Source: Burkholderiales bacterium
GTDB taxonomy: Bacteria > Pseudomonadota > Gammaproteobacteria > Burkholderiales > Burkholderiaceae_C
Direction of reading: 5' to 3'
Length of the DNA stretch: 64,000 bases
Assembly (NCBI GenBank): GCA_947448955.1
Contig: CANFPU010000001.1
Location: 36,342 to 100,341, forward strand
In this document: in pieces, positions 34,890-44,190 of the stretch
Position numbering within the stretch: the stretch's first letter is position 1
How the letters are laid out: every line of letters begins with the position of its first letter
Translations under genes and position numbers: made by a program
Notes under the pieces: model-generated
Seen by the model: only the letters and a program-made list of their open reading frames with translations
Told to the model about the DNA's origin: nothing
The model's database searches: none

Positions 34890-36415
34890 ACACTGCGGCG
34901 CTGTTGGCCGCCACTGCGCGGTCGTTCGGCCAAGCCCGAGCGGTCTCACTGGGCGAGCGACCGATCTGGAACTACGCCCAGTTGCACGAGCGGGTGGCCC
35001 GGCTCGCCGGTGGTCTGCGGCGCCATCCGTCGGTGCAAGCCGGCGACCGGATCGCCTTGGTGATGAAGAACTGCCCGGCCTATTTCGAGCTGATGTGGGC
35101 CGGCTGGCATGCCGGCCTGTGCATCGTCCCGGTCAACGCCAAACTGCACCCCCGAGAGATTGCGTTCATCCTGGAACACTGCGGCGTCAAGCTCTGTTTC
35201 GTGTCGCCCGACAGCGGCATCGACCAGCTCTCGATGGGCTCGCAGCCCAGCGCGCTGGCACGGATCATCTCGATCGACGATGACGAATACCGGGCCTTGT
35301 TCAGCGACGATCCACTGCCGCTGCAGCCGGTCGATGAGGCCCAGCCGGCCTGGCTTTTCTACACCAGCGGCACGACCGGCCGGCCCAAGGGCGCGACGCT
35401 GACGCACCGCAACCTGTTGGCGATGACGCTTCGCTATTACGCCGATGTCGACCAACTCAGCAGCGACGACACGATGATCCATGCCGCACCGCTATCGCAC
35501 GGCGGTGGGCTGTATTCGCTGCCGCAGATTGCCCGCGGTGGCCACCAGGTGGTACCCGACTCGCTGGGTTTCGATCCGTCCGAGATGGTCGATCTGATCG
35601 GTGGTTATCGCAAGGTGACGTTCTTTGGCGCACCGACCATGGTGATGCGCATGGTCAACGACCCCTCGAACACGCGGCTGAAGTTGGCGCACATGAAGAC
35701 GCTGTTCTACGGCGGCGCACCGATGTATCTTGAAGACCTCAAGCGCGCGATGGGCGTGTTCGACGGCTGTCTGATGCAGATGTACGGCCAAGGAGAAACC
35801 CCCAACACCATCAGCTATGTGTCGAAAGCGATGCATGCAGATCGCAGTCATCCGCGCTACGACGAACGCCTGAGCTCGGTGGGCATTGCACGCACCGGGG
35901 TCGAGGTGCGGGTGGTCGACGCTGACGACCGCGACCTGCCGCCGGGCGAGATCGGCGAGGTGATCTGCCGCTCCGACGTGGTGATGGCAGGTTACTGGAA
36001 CAACCCGACGGCCAATGAGTCGGCACTGCGCGGTGGCTGGCTACACACCGGCGACCTAGCCACCTTTGACAGCGACGGCTTTCTGACGCTGAAGGACCGT
36101 GCCAAGGACCTGATCATCTCCGGCGGCAGCAATATCTATCCGCGCGAAGTCGAAGAGGCGCTGCTGCTGCATCCGGCGCTGCACGAAGTCTCGGTGATTG
36201 GGCGCCGCCACGCCGACTGGGGCGAGGAGGTCGTGGCCTTCATCGTGCTGCGACCCGGCCAGTCGGTATCCGACGCCGAACTCGACCAGGTCGTGATCGA
36301 CAACATCGCGCGCTTCAAGCGGCCCAAGCAGTACATCCGGGTCGATTCGCTGCCGAAGAGCAACTACGGCAAGATCCTGAAGACCGAACTGCGTCAGTTG
36401 CTGGCCCGCGGATGA
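34886..36415 (+). CDS. Acyl-CoA synthetase (AMP-binding)
   Basis: 509-aa adenylate-forming CoA ligase. P-loop YTSGTTGRPKGATLTH, the QMYGQGETPNTI adenine motif, GWLHTGDLATFDSDGFLTLKDR and the C-terminal SNYGKILK with the catalytic lysine are all present. Translationally coupled to the thiolase (ATGA overlap) and the last gene of the transporter operon. It would activate the imported acid to its CoA ester; substrate unknown. Confidence 0.92.
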   Translation: MNTAALLAATARSFGQARAVSLGERPIWNYAQLHERVARLAGGLRRHPSVQAGDRIALVMKNCPAYFELMWAGWHAGLCIVPVNAKLHPREIAFILEHCGVKLCFVSPDSGIDQLSMGSQPSALARIISIDDDEYRALFSDDPLPLQPVDEAQPAWLFYTSGTTGRPKGATLTHRNLLAMTLRYYADVDQLSSDDTMIHAAPLSHGGGLYSLPQIARGGHQVVPDSLGFDPSEMVDLIGGYRKVTFFGAPTMVMRMVNDPSNTRLKLAHMKTLFYGGAPMYLEDLKRAMGVFDGCLMQMYGQGETPNTISYVSKAMHADRSHPRYDERLSSVGIARTGVEVRVVDADDRDLPPGEIGEVICRSDVVMAGYWNNPTANESALRGGWLHTGDLATFDSDGFLTLKDRAKDLIISGGSNIYPREVEEALLLHPALHEVSVIGRRHADWGEEVVAFIVLRPGQSVSDAELDQVVIDNIARFKRPKQYIRVDSLPKSNYGKILKTELRQLLARG

Positions 36416-36798
36416 GCCTCAGCGCCGCCGACCGGCCTGGTCGTCAGGCTGTGTGTCGGCGCGCGCCGCGATGCAGCGGCCAGACGCGGATGAACGGTCT
36501 GCCCGATTTCGGCCGTTGTCGGCATCGCTGATCGTGGCGCATTTGGACGCCACTGCGCTTTGAAGCCCGCCAGCAAACCGGCGATCTGGCGATCTGGCGA
36601 TGCAGATTTCAATTTTTACCTAACTTTTAAAGTGAGCGTTCCTTTGAGACACCGGCACCCAATCAGCCTAGACCATTCACTTCGCTTGGCGCTCAGCGTT
36701 GCACGCGACCGGCGGTCACCGTGGACCAGCCATTTCACAGGCGTTGCCGTCGCTCGCACCGCCACTGACCAAGCCCAACCTCTACTCGAAAGCTGCGC
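36416..36798. other. Intergenic region with an AT-rich promoter-like patch
   Basis: This 383-base spacer contains three copies of GGCGATCT-like sequence near 36578-36602 and then the most AT-rich stretch of the neighbourhood (TTTCAATTTTTACCTAACTT near 36608), which probably holds the promoter for the gene at 36799. No coding region is recognised. Confidence 0.4.
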
Positions 36799-38559
36799 AT
36801 GAACCCTCTCGATCAGCGCTATCCGCCCAGCTTCAGCGATGACGCGTCGGTCACCGCCACCGACCGGCAAGGCCAGCGCGCGCACCGCGATGCGATCACC
36901 CACAACAACCGGTTCGAGCGCAAGCTCTGGGCGCCGCGACCCGGCGTTTGGTGCATGGTTGGCAACGGCCTGTCCAACCAGACCTTTGTCGAAGGCCCAC
37001 AAGGCTTGATCGCGATCGACACCGGCGAGTGCATCGAGGAGATGGCGTACGCATTGGCCGCCGTCAGGCAACAAACCGCCAGCCCGATTGCGGCCGTGAT
37101 CTACACCCATTTCCACTACGTCGGCGGCACCCAGGCCGTGCTGCCGTTTGTGAAGACAGCGGACGGCGGCGAACTGCCGGTCTGGGGCCACCAACGCATC
37201 GTCGCCAACCGCTTGCGCATGAGCACCGAGGTCAGTGGCGCAGCAGCGCGCGGCATGGCGCACCAATTCGGCATGTTCCTGCCCGCGCAGGGCCCAGATG
37301 GGCTGGTCGGCACCGGACTGGGCCAAGCCTACCGCCGGCCTGACCACGCGCCCTACACGCAAGGATTTCTGCCACCAACCCACCGTTTTGAGACCGAGAC
37401 CGAGGCGACGATCGCCGGCTTGCGGGTCGTGATGACGCCGGCACCCTCCGACTGCGATGACTCGATCACGATCTGGTTCCCTGAACTCGGCCTGTGCGTC
37501 AACAACATCGTGTGGCCGACCTTGTTCAACGTGTTCCCGATCCGCGGTGAAGAGTACCGCGACCCGCGCGTGCTGGTGGCCGGACTTGACCACATCCGCA
37601 GCCTGCAGGCCGATGACCTGCTGGGTGCCCATGGGCCGCCGCTGTCGGGCAGAGACGCGATCATGACCGAGGTCACGGCCTACCGCGACTCGATCCAGTT
37701 CCTGTGGGACCAGACCGTTCGGGGCATCAACAAAGGCCTGACGCTGGGTGAGCTGTGTGAGCGCGTGAAGCTGCCCGCGGTGTTTGCTCGCAGCTACTTC
37801 ACCAGCCCCTATTACGGCGTGGTCGAACACCATGTGCGCCAGATTCACAATGGCCTGCGCGGCTGGTTTGATGGTGACGAGTCGACCCTGTTTCCACTGC
37901 CGCCACAAGAGCGTGCGAAGCGATTGGTCGCCGGCTTCGGCGGTGCTGATGCAGTCCGCGCACAGGCCGAACAAGCGCTGGCTGATGACGATCTGCGCTG
38001 GGCACTGGAGCTCAGCGCATGGTTGGTTCAATCGGATGCCAGCACAGCAGCGCGGGTGGATGCAGGCAGCCAACCTGACCGTGACCGGCTGGCGGCGGTG
38101 CTGCGCGCGATCGGCCAGCGCACGACGGCCGCCAATATCCGTAACTGGTGTGTGACGCGTGCGCTGGACCTCGAAGGCAAGCTCGACTTGAGCCGCTTCC
38201 GCCGGCACCGCTTCTCGCGCAGCGATGTGCTGAGCAGCCCGCCCGAAGCCTTTGTCCACACGCTGCGGGTGATCCTCGACCCCGACCAATCCGTCGGGAT
38301 CGACGAAGAACTGGCTTGGCACTTCAAGCCAGACGGTGAACAGGTCGGCTTGCACCTGCGCAACGGTATTGCTGCGATCACCGACGGCACCCAGGCCCGA
38401 CTGGCGATCGAGCTCGACCTGCCAACCTGGGCCAATATCCTGTCGGGCAAAGCCCGGATGAGTGAAGCCATCGCCCGAGGCGAGGTCAAAGCGATCGGCG
38501 ATCCCGCGCGAATCCTCGCGCTGCTCGCCTGTTTCGACCACCCCAGCCTGGGGCTCTAG
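36799..38559 (+). CDS. Alkylsulfatase-like metallo-beta-lactamase fold protein with altered metal site
   Basis: A 586-aa protein laid out like secondary or primary alkylsulfatases: an N-terminal beta-lactamase-fold domain (WCMVGNGLSNQTFVEGPQGL; IDTGECIEEMAYALAAV), a central dimerisation domain (YFTSPYYGVVEHHVRQIHNG) and a C-terminal SCP2-like domain (DEELAWHFKPDGEQVGLHLR). The HXHXDH zinc motif, usually THSHXDHFGG, reads THFHYVGG at residues 103-110, so the aspartate and third histidine are missing. The protein may be inactive as a hydrolase or use another ligand set. No signal peptide. Stands alone between two CoA-metabolism groups. Confidence 0.75.
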   Translation: MNPLDQRYPPSFSDDASVTATDRQGQRAHRDAITHNNRFERKLWAPRPGVWCMVGNGLSNQTFVEGPQGLIAIDTGECIEEMAYALAAVRQQTASPIAAVIYTHFHYVGGTQAVLPFVKTADGGELPVWGHQRIVANRLRMSTEVSGAAARGMAHQFGMFLPAQGPDGLVGTGLGQAYRRPDHAPYTQGFLPPTHRFETETEATIAGLRVVMTPAPSDCDDSITIWFPELGLCVNNIVWPTLFNVFPIRGEEYRDPRVLVAGLDHIRSLQADDLLGAHGPPLSGRDAIMTEVTAYRDSIQFLWDQTVRGINKGLTLGELCERVKLPAVFARSYFTSPYYGVVEHHVRQIHNGLRGWFDGDESTLFPLPPQERAKRLVAGFGGADAVRAQAEQALADDDLRWALELSAWLVQSDASTAARVDAGSQPDRDRLAAVLRAIGQRTTAANIRNWCVTRALDLEGKLDLSRFRRHRFSRSDVLSSPPEAFVHTLRVILDPDQSVGIDEELAWHFKPDGEQVGLHLRNGIAAITDGTQARLAIELDLPTWANILSGKARMSEAIARGEVKAIGDPARILALLACFDHPSLGL

Positions 38560-38634
38560 GATCCGGCCGGTCCGGCGAGTCCGGCCGGTCCAAACAATCT
38601 GAACCGTCCAGCCCAGCCTAGGGCTCGCACCGGC

Positions 38635-39408
38635 TTACTCCGAGATCCAGTTCGGCTTGCGCTTCTCGGAGAAGGCCTTCGGCCCTTCGATCCAGTCCTG
38701 GCTCTTGCGCAGCCGAGCGACGGCGTCGTACTCGACTTTTGCTGCGGCAAAAACGTCGGCGATGGCCAAGCCGTCCATCGCCGCCTGCTTGGTCGCGCGC
38801 AGCGACATCGGCGAGCACTCGAGCATCATCGCGGCCCATCGCTTGGCCTCGCTCAGAGCTTGACCCTCGGCCGCCAGCGCGGTGACGAAGCCCAGTTCGT
38901 AACCCTCCTGGGCGGAAACGTGGCGCGCGGTCAGCATCATGCCCATCGCGCGCTTCAGGCCAATGGTGCGCGGTAGCCGATGCATGCCACCGGCAAGCGC
39001 TGCCAGACCGACCTTCGGCTCGGGCAGCGCGAATTTGGCGTTCTCGGCCGCGACGATGATGTCGCAAGCCAGCGCGGTCTCGAAACCACCGCCCATCGCC
39101 ACGCCATTGACGGCCGCGATGATCGGCTTGTCCAGCCCCTGACGCGAGGTCAAGCCCGCAAAGCCCGACGCCACGAAGCCGCGCGTACCCCCACCGGCCT
39201 GGTACTTGAGGTCGTTGCCGGCGGAAAACGCGCGCGTGCCTGCGCCGGTGACGATCGCGACCCACTGCTCAGGATCGGCCGCGAAATCGTTCCACACGCG
39301 TTCGAGTTCGAGGTGCGCGGGGTAGTGCAGCGCGTTCATCACGTCGGGGCGGTTCAGCGTGACGATGGTGAGATGGCCTTCGCGTTCGATCTTGCAGAAT
39401 TCATGCAT
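38635..39408 (-). CDS. Enoyl-CoA hydratase/isomerase family protein
   Basis: 257-aa crotonase-fold enzyme. Oxyanion-hole sequences AFSAGNDLKYQAGG and VNGVAMGGGFETALACDIIV are visible, with FALPEPKVGLAALAGG supplying the catalytic glutamate region. The C-terminal part (KAFSEKRKPNW) is like carnitinyl-CoA dehydratase or menaquinone-type members. Convergent with the alkylsulfatase-like gene. The third crotonase in the window; no operon partner is evident. Confidence 0.88.
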   Translation of the reverse strand: MHEFCKIEREGHLTIVTLNRPDVMNALHYPAHLELERVWNDFAADPEQWVAIVTGAGTRAFSAGNDLKYQAGGGTRGFVASGFAGLTSRQGLDKPIIAAVNGVAMGGGFETALACDIIVAAENAKFALPEPKVGLAALAGGMHRLPRTIGLKRAMGMMLTARHVSAQEGYELGFVTALAAEGQALSEAKRWAAMMLECSPMSLRATKQAAMDGLAIADVFAAAKVEYDAVARLRKSQDWIEGPKAFSEKRKPNWISE

Positions 39409-39600
39409 TGGAGTCTCCTAAGATAGAAAGGGGTTGCAGCCGCGGCGCCGATCGAGAGAGGTCGGCTTTGCGCCCGTTGCTGCCCTGAGTATGCTTTTTC
39501 AAGCAAAGCCGCGCTTGCCTAAGCTTGTTCGACGATGAGCCCCGAGGCCTGACGAAAAAGTGGCTCAGCGCGCGGTAGGCCCGGCCCAAGTCTGACCAGG

Positions 39601-41481
39601 CTAATTCAAGGCGATCAGTTTTTCCACCTCGTCCATCACTTTGTCCATTCGTTTGATCAGCACCTGGTAGGGCTCGGCGGTCGTCAGGTCCAGGCCGGCG
39701 GATTTCAGCAGTTCGTGGGGTGGCACCGAGCCGCCCGCCTTCAAAACGCCCAGATAGGCCTCGCGGGCGCCGGGCTTGCCCTCCAGAATGCGCTCGCCGA
39801 AAAACTGTGCGGCGGTGGCGCTGGTGGCATAGGCATACACATAGAACGGCCGGTGGAAGTGCGGGATGTAGGCCCACTCCTGGCAGTACTGCGGATCGAT
39901 GGTCATCACGCCGGCCTCCGCGCCGTGGTACTTGCGCAGCAAGCCGCAGTACATCTGCGTGAAGCGTTTGCCTGACAGCGCCTCACCGCGCTGCTGGGCG
40001 TCATGGGCCAGCAACTCGAACTCGGCAAACATCGTCTGACGGAAGAACGCGGCGCGCAGTCGCTCCAACACCTGGCTGAGCACAAACACCCTCTCGTCGC
40101 GACCAGTGGCCTGCTTGGCCATGTGGTCGGTGAGCAAGACCTCGTTGGTCGTGGAGGCGATCTCGGCCAGGAACAGCGGATAAGCCGCTGACTCTGGCGG
40201 TTGGGTGCGCTGCGCCAGCACCGAGTGCATGCCATGGCCCCATTCGTGCGCAAAGGTGACCAGGCTCTGAAAGTTGTCGGTGTGGTTCAGAAAGATATAG
40301 GGCGTCATCCCGTAAACGCTGGTGGCATACGCCCCTCCGCGCTTGCCGGTTGCCGGCAGCGCATGCATCGTTCGCGCGCCCAGCGCGATCTCAAGTTCGC
40401 CTTGGTACTCATCGCCCAAGGGCTTCATCGCCGCCATCGTGATCCGGGATGACACCTCCACCGGATAGCGCTGGGCGGAGGTCACCAGGTCTGGGTAAAT
40501 GTCGTAATAGTGCAGATCGGGCAGCTTGAGCATCTTCTGGCGCAGCCGGAAGTAGCGGTGCAAGGTCGGCAGACCCTTGTTCGCTTCGGCCACCAGCGTG
40601 CGCAGCACTGCCTCGGGAACTTCCACCGACGACAGGGACGCCGCCACCGCGCTTGGGTACTTGCGCAGACGGGCGTTGAGCACGCCGGCCTGGACGCGTT
40701 GCGCGAGCAATGCGCCCAGCGTGTTCTCGTATTGGCCGTAGGTTTTCCAGAACAGGTCAAACGACTGCTTGCGCATCGCGCGGTCAGGGTGGGCGCGCAT
40801 CTGCACGTAGCCCGTGTCGGACAAACGCACCGACTGGCCATCAACGCTGAGGGTCGGCCAGCCGATGTCAGCATTGATCAGCAGTTCCCGCATGTTCGAG
40901 AACGATCCCATCACCGGGGCCATGCTGGCCAACGCCAACTCGGCTTCGGGTGCCAGCGTGTGCTGCGCGCGCCGCAGCGTTTGGCGCAAACGGGCCGCAT
41001 GGCGGGCCAGCCCGGGCTCGGCAGCCTGGAAGCCGGCGATCTTGTCGGCACCCATCTCCTGGAGTTCTGGATCAGCCCAAGCCCGCGCGCTGCTGAGTTG
41101 GCCGGACAGCGTCGACATCAGCCCCATGCGCTCTTGGTTGCGACCTTGACCGTTGTCGGTGGACACCTGCGTGCTGGCATAGACCCAGAGCCGGTTCAAC
41201 CGTTGGTCGGCGTTCGAGAATTGGTCTAACGCGTCGCGAAGGGCAGTGGCGTCACGCCCCAACGTGCCCTTCAGCGAAGCCAGTTTGGGCACCTGGGCAG
41301 ACAAGGCCAAGCGCTCCGCATCCCAAGCGGCATCGGTGGGAAACAAGCGGGTCAAGTCCCACACCAGGGGCACGTCGGCGCTGGTGGGCGGGGTTGATTG
41401 GGCCGTCGCCAACGAGGACAAGAGTGCCAGGACGACACCGGAGATCGCGATAGCGAAAGAGAGCGGGAGCGCGCGGGACAT
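39601..41481 (-). CDS. M3 family oligoendopeptidase (PepF-like) with signal peptide
   Basis: Zinc endopeptidase of 626 aa related to oligoendopeptidase F. The zinc motif HEWGHGMHS is near residue 412, with the third ligand glutamate in FLAEIASTTNEVLL. An N-terminal signal peptide (AIAISGVVLALLSSLATAQS) predicts a periplasmic location, unusual for PepF, which is mostly cytosolic. It likely degrades small peptides. A small ORF ends ten bases upstream on the same strand. Confidence 0.92.
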   Translation of the reverse strand: MSRALPLSFAIAISGVVLALLSSLATAQSTPPTSADVPLVWDLTRLFPTDAAWDAERLALSAQVPKLASLKGTLGRDATALRDALDQFSNADQRLNRLWVYASTQVSTDNGQGRNQERMGLMSTLSGQLSSARAWADPELQEMGADKIAGFQAAEPGLARHAARLRQTLRRAQHTLAPEAELALASMAPVMGSFSNMRELLINADIGWPTLSVDGQSVRLSDTGYVQMRAHPDRAMRKQSFDLFWKTYGQYENTLGALLAQRVQAGVLNARLRKYPSAVAASLSSVEVPEAVLRTLVAEANKGLPTLHRYFRLRQKMLKLPDLHYYDIYPDLVTSAQRYPVEVSSRITMAAMKPLGDEYQGELEIALGARTMHALPATGKRGGAYATSVYGMTPYIFLNHTDNFQSLVTFAHEWGHGMHSVLAQRTQPPESAAYPLFLAEIASTTNEVLLTDHMAKQATGRDERVFVLSQVLERLRAAFFRQTMFAEFELLAHDAQQRGEALSGKRFTQMYCGLLRKYHGAEAGVMTIDPQYCQEWAYIPHFHRPFYVYAYATSATAAQFFGERILEGKPGAREAYLGVLKAGGSVPPHELLKSAGLDLTTAEPYQVLIKRMDKVMDEVEKLIALN

Positions 41482-41490
41482 GATCGGTTC

Positions 41491-41823
41491 TCAAGGCTGA
41501 AACAGCGAATTTTGTGCGATCCAGGCCTCGGGGGTGGGCAGAGCCCAACGGGCCGCTGCTTCAACGCCTGCGAAGACCTCCACGGCGCAGGCCTGGTGGC
41601 TTTCGTCGACCCAAACGGCCACCGACACCTCAACCCCCTCCAGCCCAGCCACCGACACCAGTGGCGCGGTCGCGCCCAAGGCCGGACCGGCGATCAGCAA
41701 GACGAGCCAGCGCCAGCCGCACTGGCCGAGCCAGGCGCGCCAGCGTGCGACGAGAGGCGATCTGACCAAAGGACTTGCCGAGGCTCTGCAGGTTGATGAG
41801 AGGGTGTTGTTCAACCCTAACAT
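41491..41823 (-). CDS. Small hypothetical exported protein
   Basis: Unrecognised ORF of about 110 aa, ten bases upstream of the M3 peptidase gene and on the same strand. A hydrophobic segment (WRWLVLLIAGPALGATA) looks like a signal peptide, after which the product is acidic and valine-rich (VEVSVAVWVDESHQAC). The frame is open to 41991 but the upstream part is less protein-like. Could be a periplasmic companion of the peptidase or a non-coding stretch. Confidence 0.4.
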   Translation of the reverse strand: MLGLNNTLSSTCRASASPLVRSPLVARWRAWLGQCGWRWLVLLIAGPALGATAPLVSVAGLEGVEVSVAVWVDESHQACAVEVFAGVEAAARWALPTPEAWIAQNSLFQP

Positions 41824-42065
41824 GTCACCGACGGCCAATCGGGCAGCGTGCGTAAAAGTGATGTTTGGTGCGATGACGCTGCCGGCGCCGGCCTGAAGCG
41901 CCGAGCCTATGCGCTGGCTCGGATCCAGGAGACTGTCTTTCGATCCCGGCGAACCCGGCGCGTCCTCCGCCTCAATGCCTGGATGCGCCAACCCAGGATG
42001 CTCAAACGCCTCAGATTTCTTTACAATCCGCAGCGCTTTACCTTGGAATTTATCGGAAATAGTGC

Positions 42066-42296
42066 ATGCAATCAGAAGCGGTGGTGTCGAGCAAAGGACA
42101 GGTCACATTGCCGGCGGCGATGCGCAAGATCCTGGGTATCGTGGCCGGATCGCACATTCATTTCGAACTGCGTGGCAACGAATTGGTCATCAAGCCAGAG
42201 CCTCCCATGAGTGCTTACAGGGGCATGCTCAAGCGCTACAAGCTGGACCCGGCCGATCTGGTCATTGCCAAGGAGCAGGACCGGGAAATCTTGTGA
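42066..42296 (+). CDS. AbrB/SpoVT-type antitoxin (VapB-like)
   Basis: A 76-aa swapped-hairpin DNA-binding protein: VVSSKGQVTLPAAMRKILGI, then HIHFELRGNELVIKPE, is the AbrB/MazE fold. The C-terminal tail (PMSAYRGMLKRYKLDPADLV) probably wraps the toxin. Its stop overlaps the start of the PIN-domain gene by GTGA. Forms an intact type II toxin-antitoxin pair; such antitoxins usually repress their own promoter. Confidence 0.9.
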   Translation: MQSEAVVSSKGQVTLPAAMRKILGIVAGSHIHFELRGNELVIKPEPPMSAYRGMLKRYKLDPADLVIAKEQDREIL

Positions 42297-42667
42297 ACCT
42301 TGTCGACTCTTCGGGCTGGATCGAGTACCTGCTCGACACACCGCGCGCCGAATGGTTTGCGGCGGCGATTGAGCAGCGCGAACGCTTGCTGGTGCCGGTG
42401 ATCGCCTTGTATGAAGTGCACCGAGTCCTGAGCCGCAAGATACCCGCGGAGGCCTTGGCCGCTTGCCTGAACGTGATGCGCATGGGGCTGGTGCTCGAAC
42501 TGAGCGACCAGCGCGCGGTGGCCGCTTCTGAAGTGGCGCAGCGCCACCGACTCGCGATGGCCGACGCCGTGATGTACAGCATGGCCTTGGAACATCAGGC
42601 CGCCTTTCTGACGCAAGACCAGGACTACCAGGGACTGCCTGGTGTCCACTACTTCCCGAAAACCTGA
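42293..42667 (+). CDS. PIN-domain toxin (VapC-like ribonuclease)
   Basis: A 124-aa PIN nuclease starting at GTG 42293 (MNLVDSSGWIEYLL). The acidic metal-binding residues are Asp5, Glu41 (ALYEVHRVL), Asp91 (AMADAVMY) and Asp109 (LTQDQDY). It is expected to cleave tRNA or other RNA unless bound by the antitoxin. Translationally coupled to the AbrB-type gene. No sign of truncation. Confidence 0.92.
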   Translation: MNLVDSSGWIEYLLDTPRAEWFAAAIEQRERLLVPVIALYEVHRVLSRKIPAEALAACLNVMRMGLVLELSDQRAVAASEVAQRHRLAMADAVMYSMALEHQAAFLTQDQDYQGLPGVHYFPKT

Positions 42668-42742
42668 CTCCGCGGCCACCGCGAGCAGCATGGATCGCGA
42701 CGCGCTGGGATCGCTGCGACGGATGGCGGGCTGTCGTGGCGC

Positions 42743-44116
42743 TCAGTCCGCTCTTGAGACGGTGGGCAGCTCAGCCGTCCCATCCCGCAAAGCCGGCTTG
42801 GGCAAGTACGCGCGCAGCGACAAATGTATCGGCCCAGCTGGCGCGGGGAGCCAGTTGCGGCGGCGCTGCGGATCGGTCGGCTCGTTGCGCTGCAACCAGA
42901 TGTCCATCGAGCCGTCGGGTTCCACCGCGATGCCGCGCGTTCGGTCGCCGATGGCGAAACGGCCGATCGGGTTTTCGGCAAAGAACAGCCGGCCGTCTGG
43001 CATGCGCTCGTACACCGAGAGCGACCAGAAAGCGTCGCAGGGCACACCACCGCGTGGCATGCGGATGCGCCAAGCCTGCGCGCCGTCCAAGACTTGCCCG
43101 TTGCCATCGGTTTGGCGGCTGAGGTAGACGGCCTCTTCAGGCGGCAACGCGGCCAGGCCCCCCAGCGCAACGCTGGCGCGCAGCGCATGGTCGCGGTCGA
43201 AGTTGCCGATGCCGGCCGATGGCTGGCGCCAGCCCTGCACCTGGCGGCCTTCACGCAGCAGCCCGCTGCGCAGCGCGTCATGCGCCGGGCCGATGCGGCG
43301 CTGCCAGGCGATCCGCAAGCCTTCGTCCAGCGCGGCCCAGGCTGGGCCGCGACCGCCGTGCAGGCCGACCTCTGCGAAGCGCGCCAGGTCCGCGCTTTCG
43401 TTGAGCGGCGCAGGGTTGCGCGCCAATGCCTCGTTGACCACGGCCAGAAAGTTCTCGGCATCACGTGAATGGCGGGGCACCACGCGGGCAAGCGCGGCCG
43501 GCGTTGCGCTGGGCGTCAATCGCAGGGCATCCTGCATGGCCCGGGCGGCCGCCAGATCATCCGGCCCCTCGGCCAGCCAGCGGCCCAACAGCCAGACGTC
43601 ATTGCCGGGCATCGCGATGACACGCCCACTCGGCCTCGCGCCGCGCCAGTCTGGCCCCACCAGATGCGCCTGGACCGGGCCCTGGCCGTCCGATCGGCTG
43701 CCCAGGATGGCGGGGTGGTTGGTGAAAAAATCCATCAGCGCCACCGACCAGTAGCGTCCGGCGGCCAAGCTGCCCACCGACACCTCCACTGGGCCGGCGG
43801 ACAGATCGAGCCAGGCCGACGAATACAGCGTGTCGTTGTTGGGCGTGGTGACCGCGCGCGCACGGTGATCGGCCAAGTGGCGCTGATGGCCTGCGGTGTT
43901 GACCTGGCCGCGCCGCGGGTTGGCCGGGTTGTCCAGCGCGTTGTAGCGCGTGCGGGCCATCTCGTACAGCGGAAAAGCGTATTCGAAGGCAGCGTCGACC
44001 AAGGCGTCGATGCGAGCAGCGTCAAAGTTCATGGCGAAGGCTTCCGGGTAGCCCAGGGCCGCGCTGGCGCCCAGGGCGATGAGGCGTTGCAGGCCGTGTC
44101 GACGAGAAGGATTCAT
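42743..44116 (-). CDS. DUF1254/DUF1214 domain protein, exported
   Basis: 457-aa protein with an N-terminal signal (MNPSRRHGLQRLIALGASAA, twin-arginine-like). The DUF1254 region (FPLYEMARTRYNALDNPANP; TPNNDTLYSSAWLDLSAGP) is followed by the DUF1214 part (DAFWSLSVYERMPDGRLFFAENPIGRFAIGDRTRG). These proteins are widespread and of unknown function, probably periplasmic. The ATG at 44116 is chosen because the signal peptide begins there. Same strand as the CoA ligase upstream at 45738. Confidence 0.85.
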   Translation of the reverse strand: MNPSRRHGLQRLIALGASAALGYPEAFAMNFDAARIDALVDAAFEYAFPLYEMARTRYNALDNPANPRRGQVNTAGHQRHLADHRARAVTTPNNDTLYSSAWLDLSAGPVEVSVGSLAAGRYWSVALMDFFTNHPAILGSRSDGQGPVQAHLVGPDWRGARPSGRVIAMPGNDVWLLGRWLAEGPDDLAAARAMQDALRLTPSATPAALARVVPRHSRDAENFLAVVNEALARNPAPLNESADLARFAEVGLHGGRGPAWAALDEGLRIAWQRRIGPAHDALRSGLLREGRQVQGWRQPSAGIGNFDRDHALRASVALGGLAALPPEEAVYLSRQTDGNGQVLDGAQAWRIRMPRGGVPCDAFWSLSVYERMPDGRLFFAENPIGRFAIGDRTRGIAVEPDGSMDIWLQRNEPTDPQRRRNWLPAPAGPIHLSLRAYLPKPALRDGTAELPTVSRAD

Positions 44117-44190
44117 GCTGGCATTTCCCAAAACCTGCGGGCCTGCGAGCCGCACGGGTCGCGCCGCGCTGGCGCGGAATTGTCGGATTG

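Noticed and set aside
36616..38541. 641-codon frame antisense to the alkylsulfatase-like gene
   Set aside because: Composition rich in Arg, Gln and Ala with no motif; a typical antisense frame in GC-rich DNA. The plus-strand gene has clear domains.
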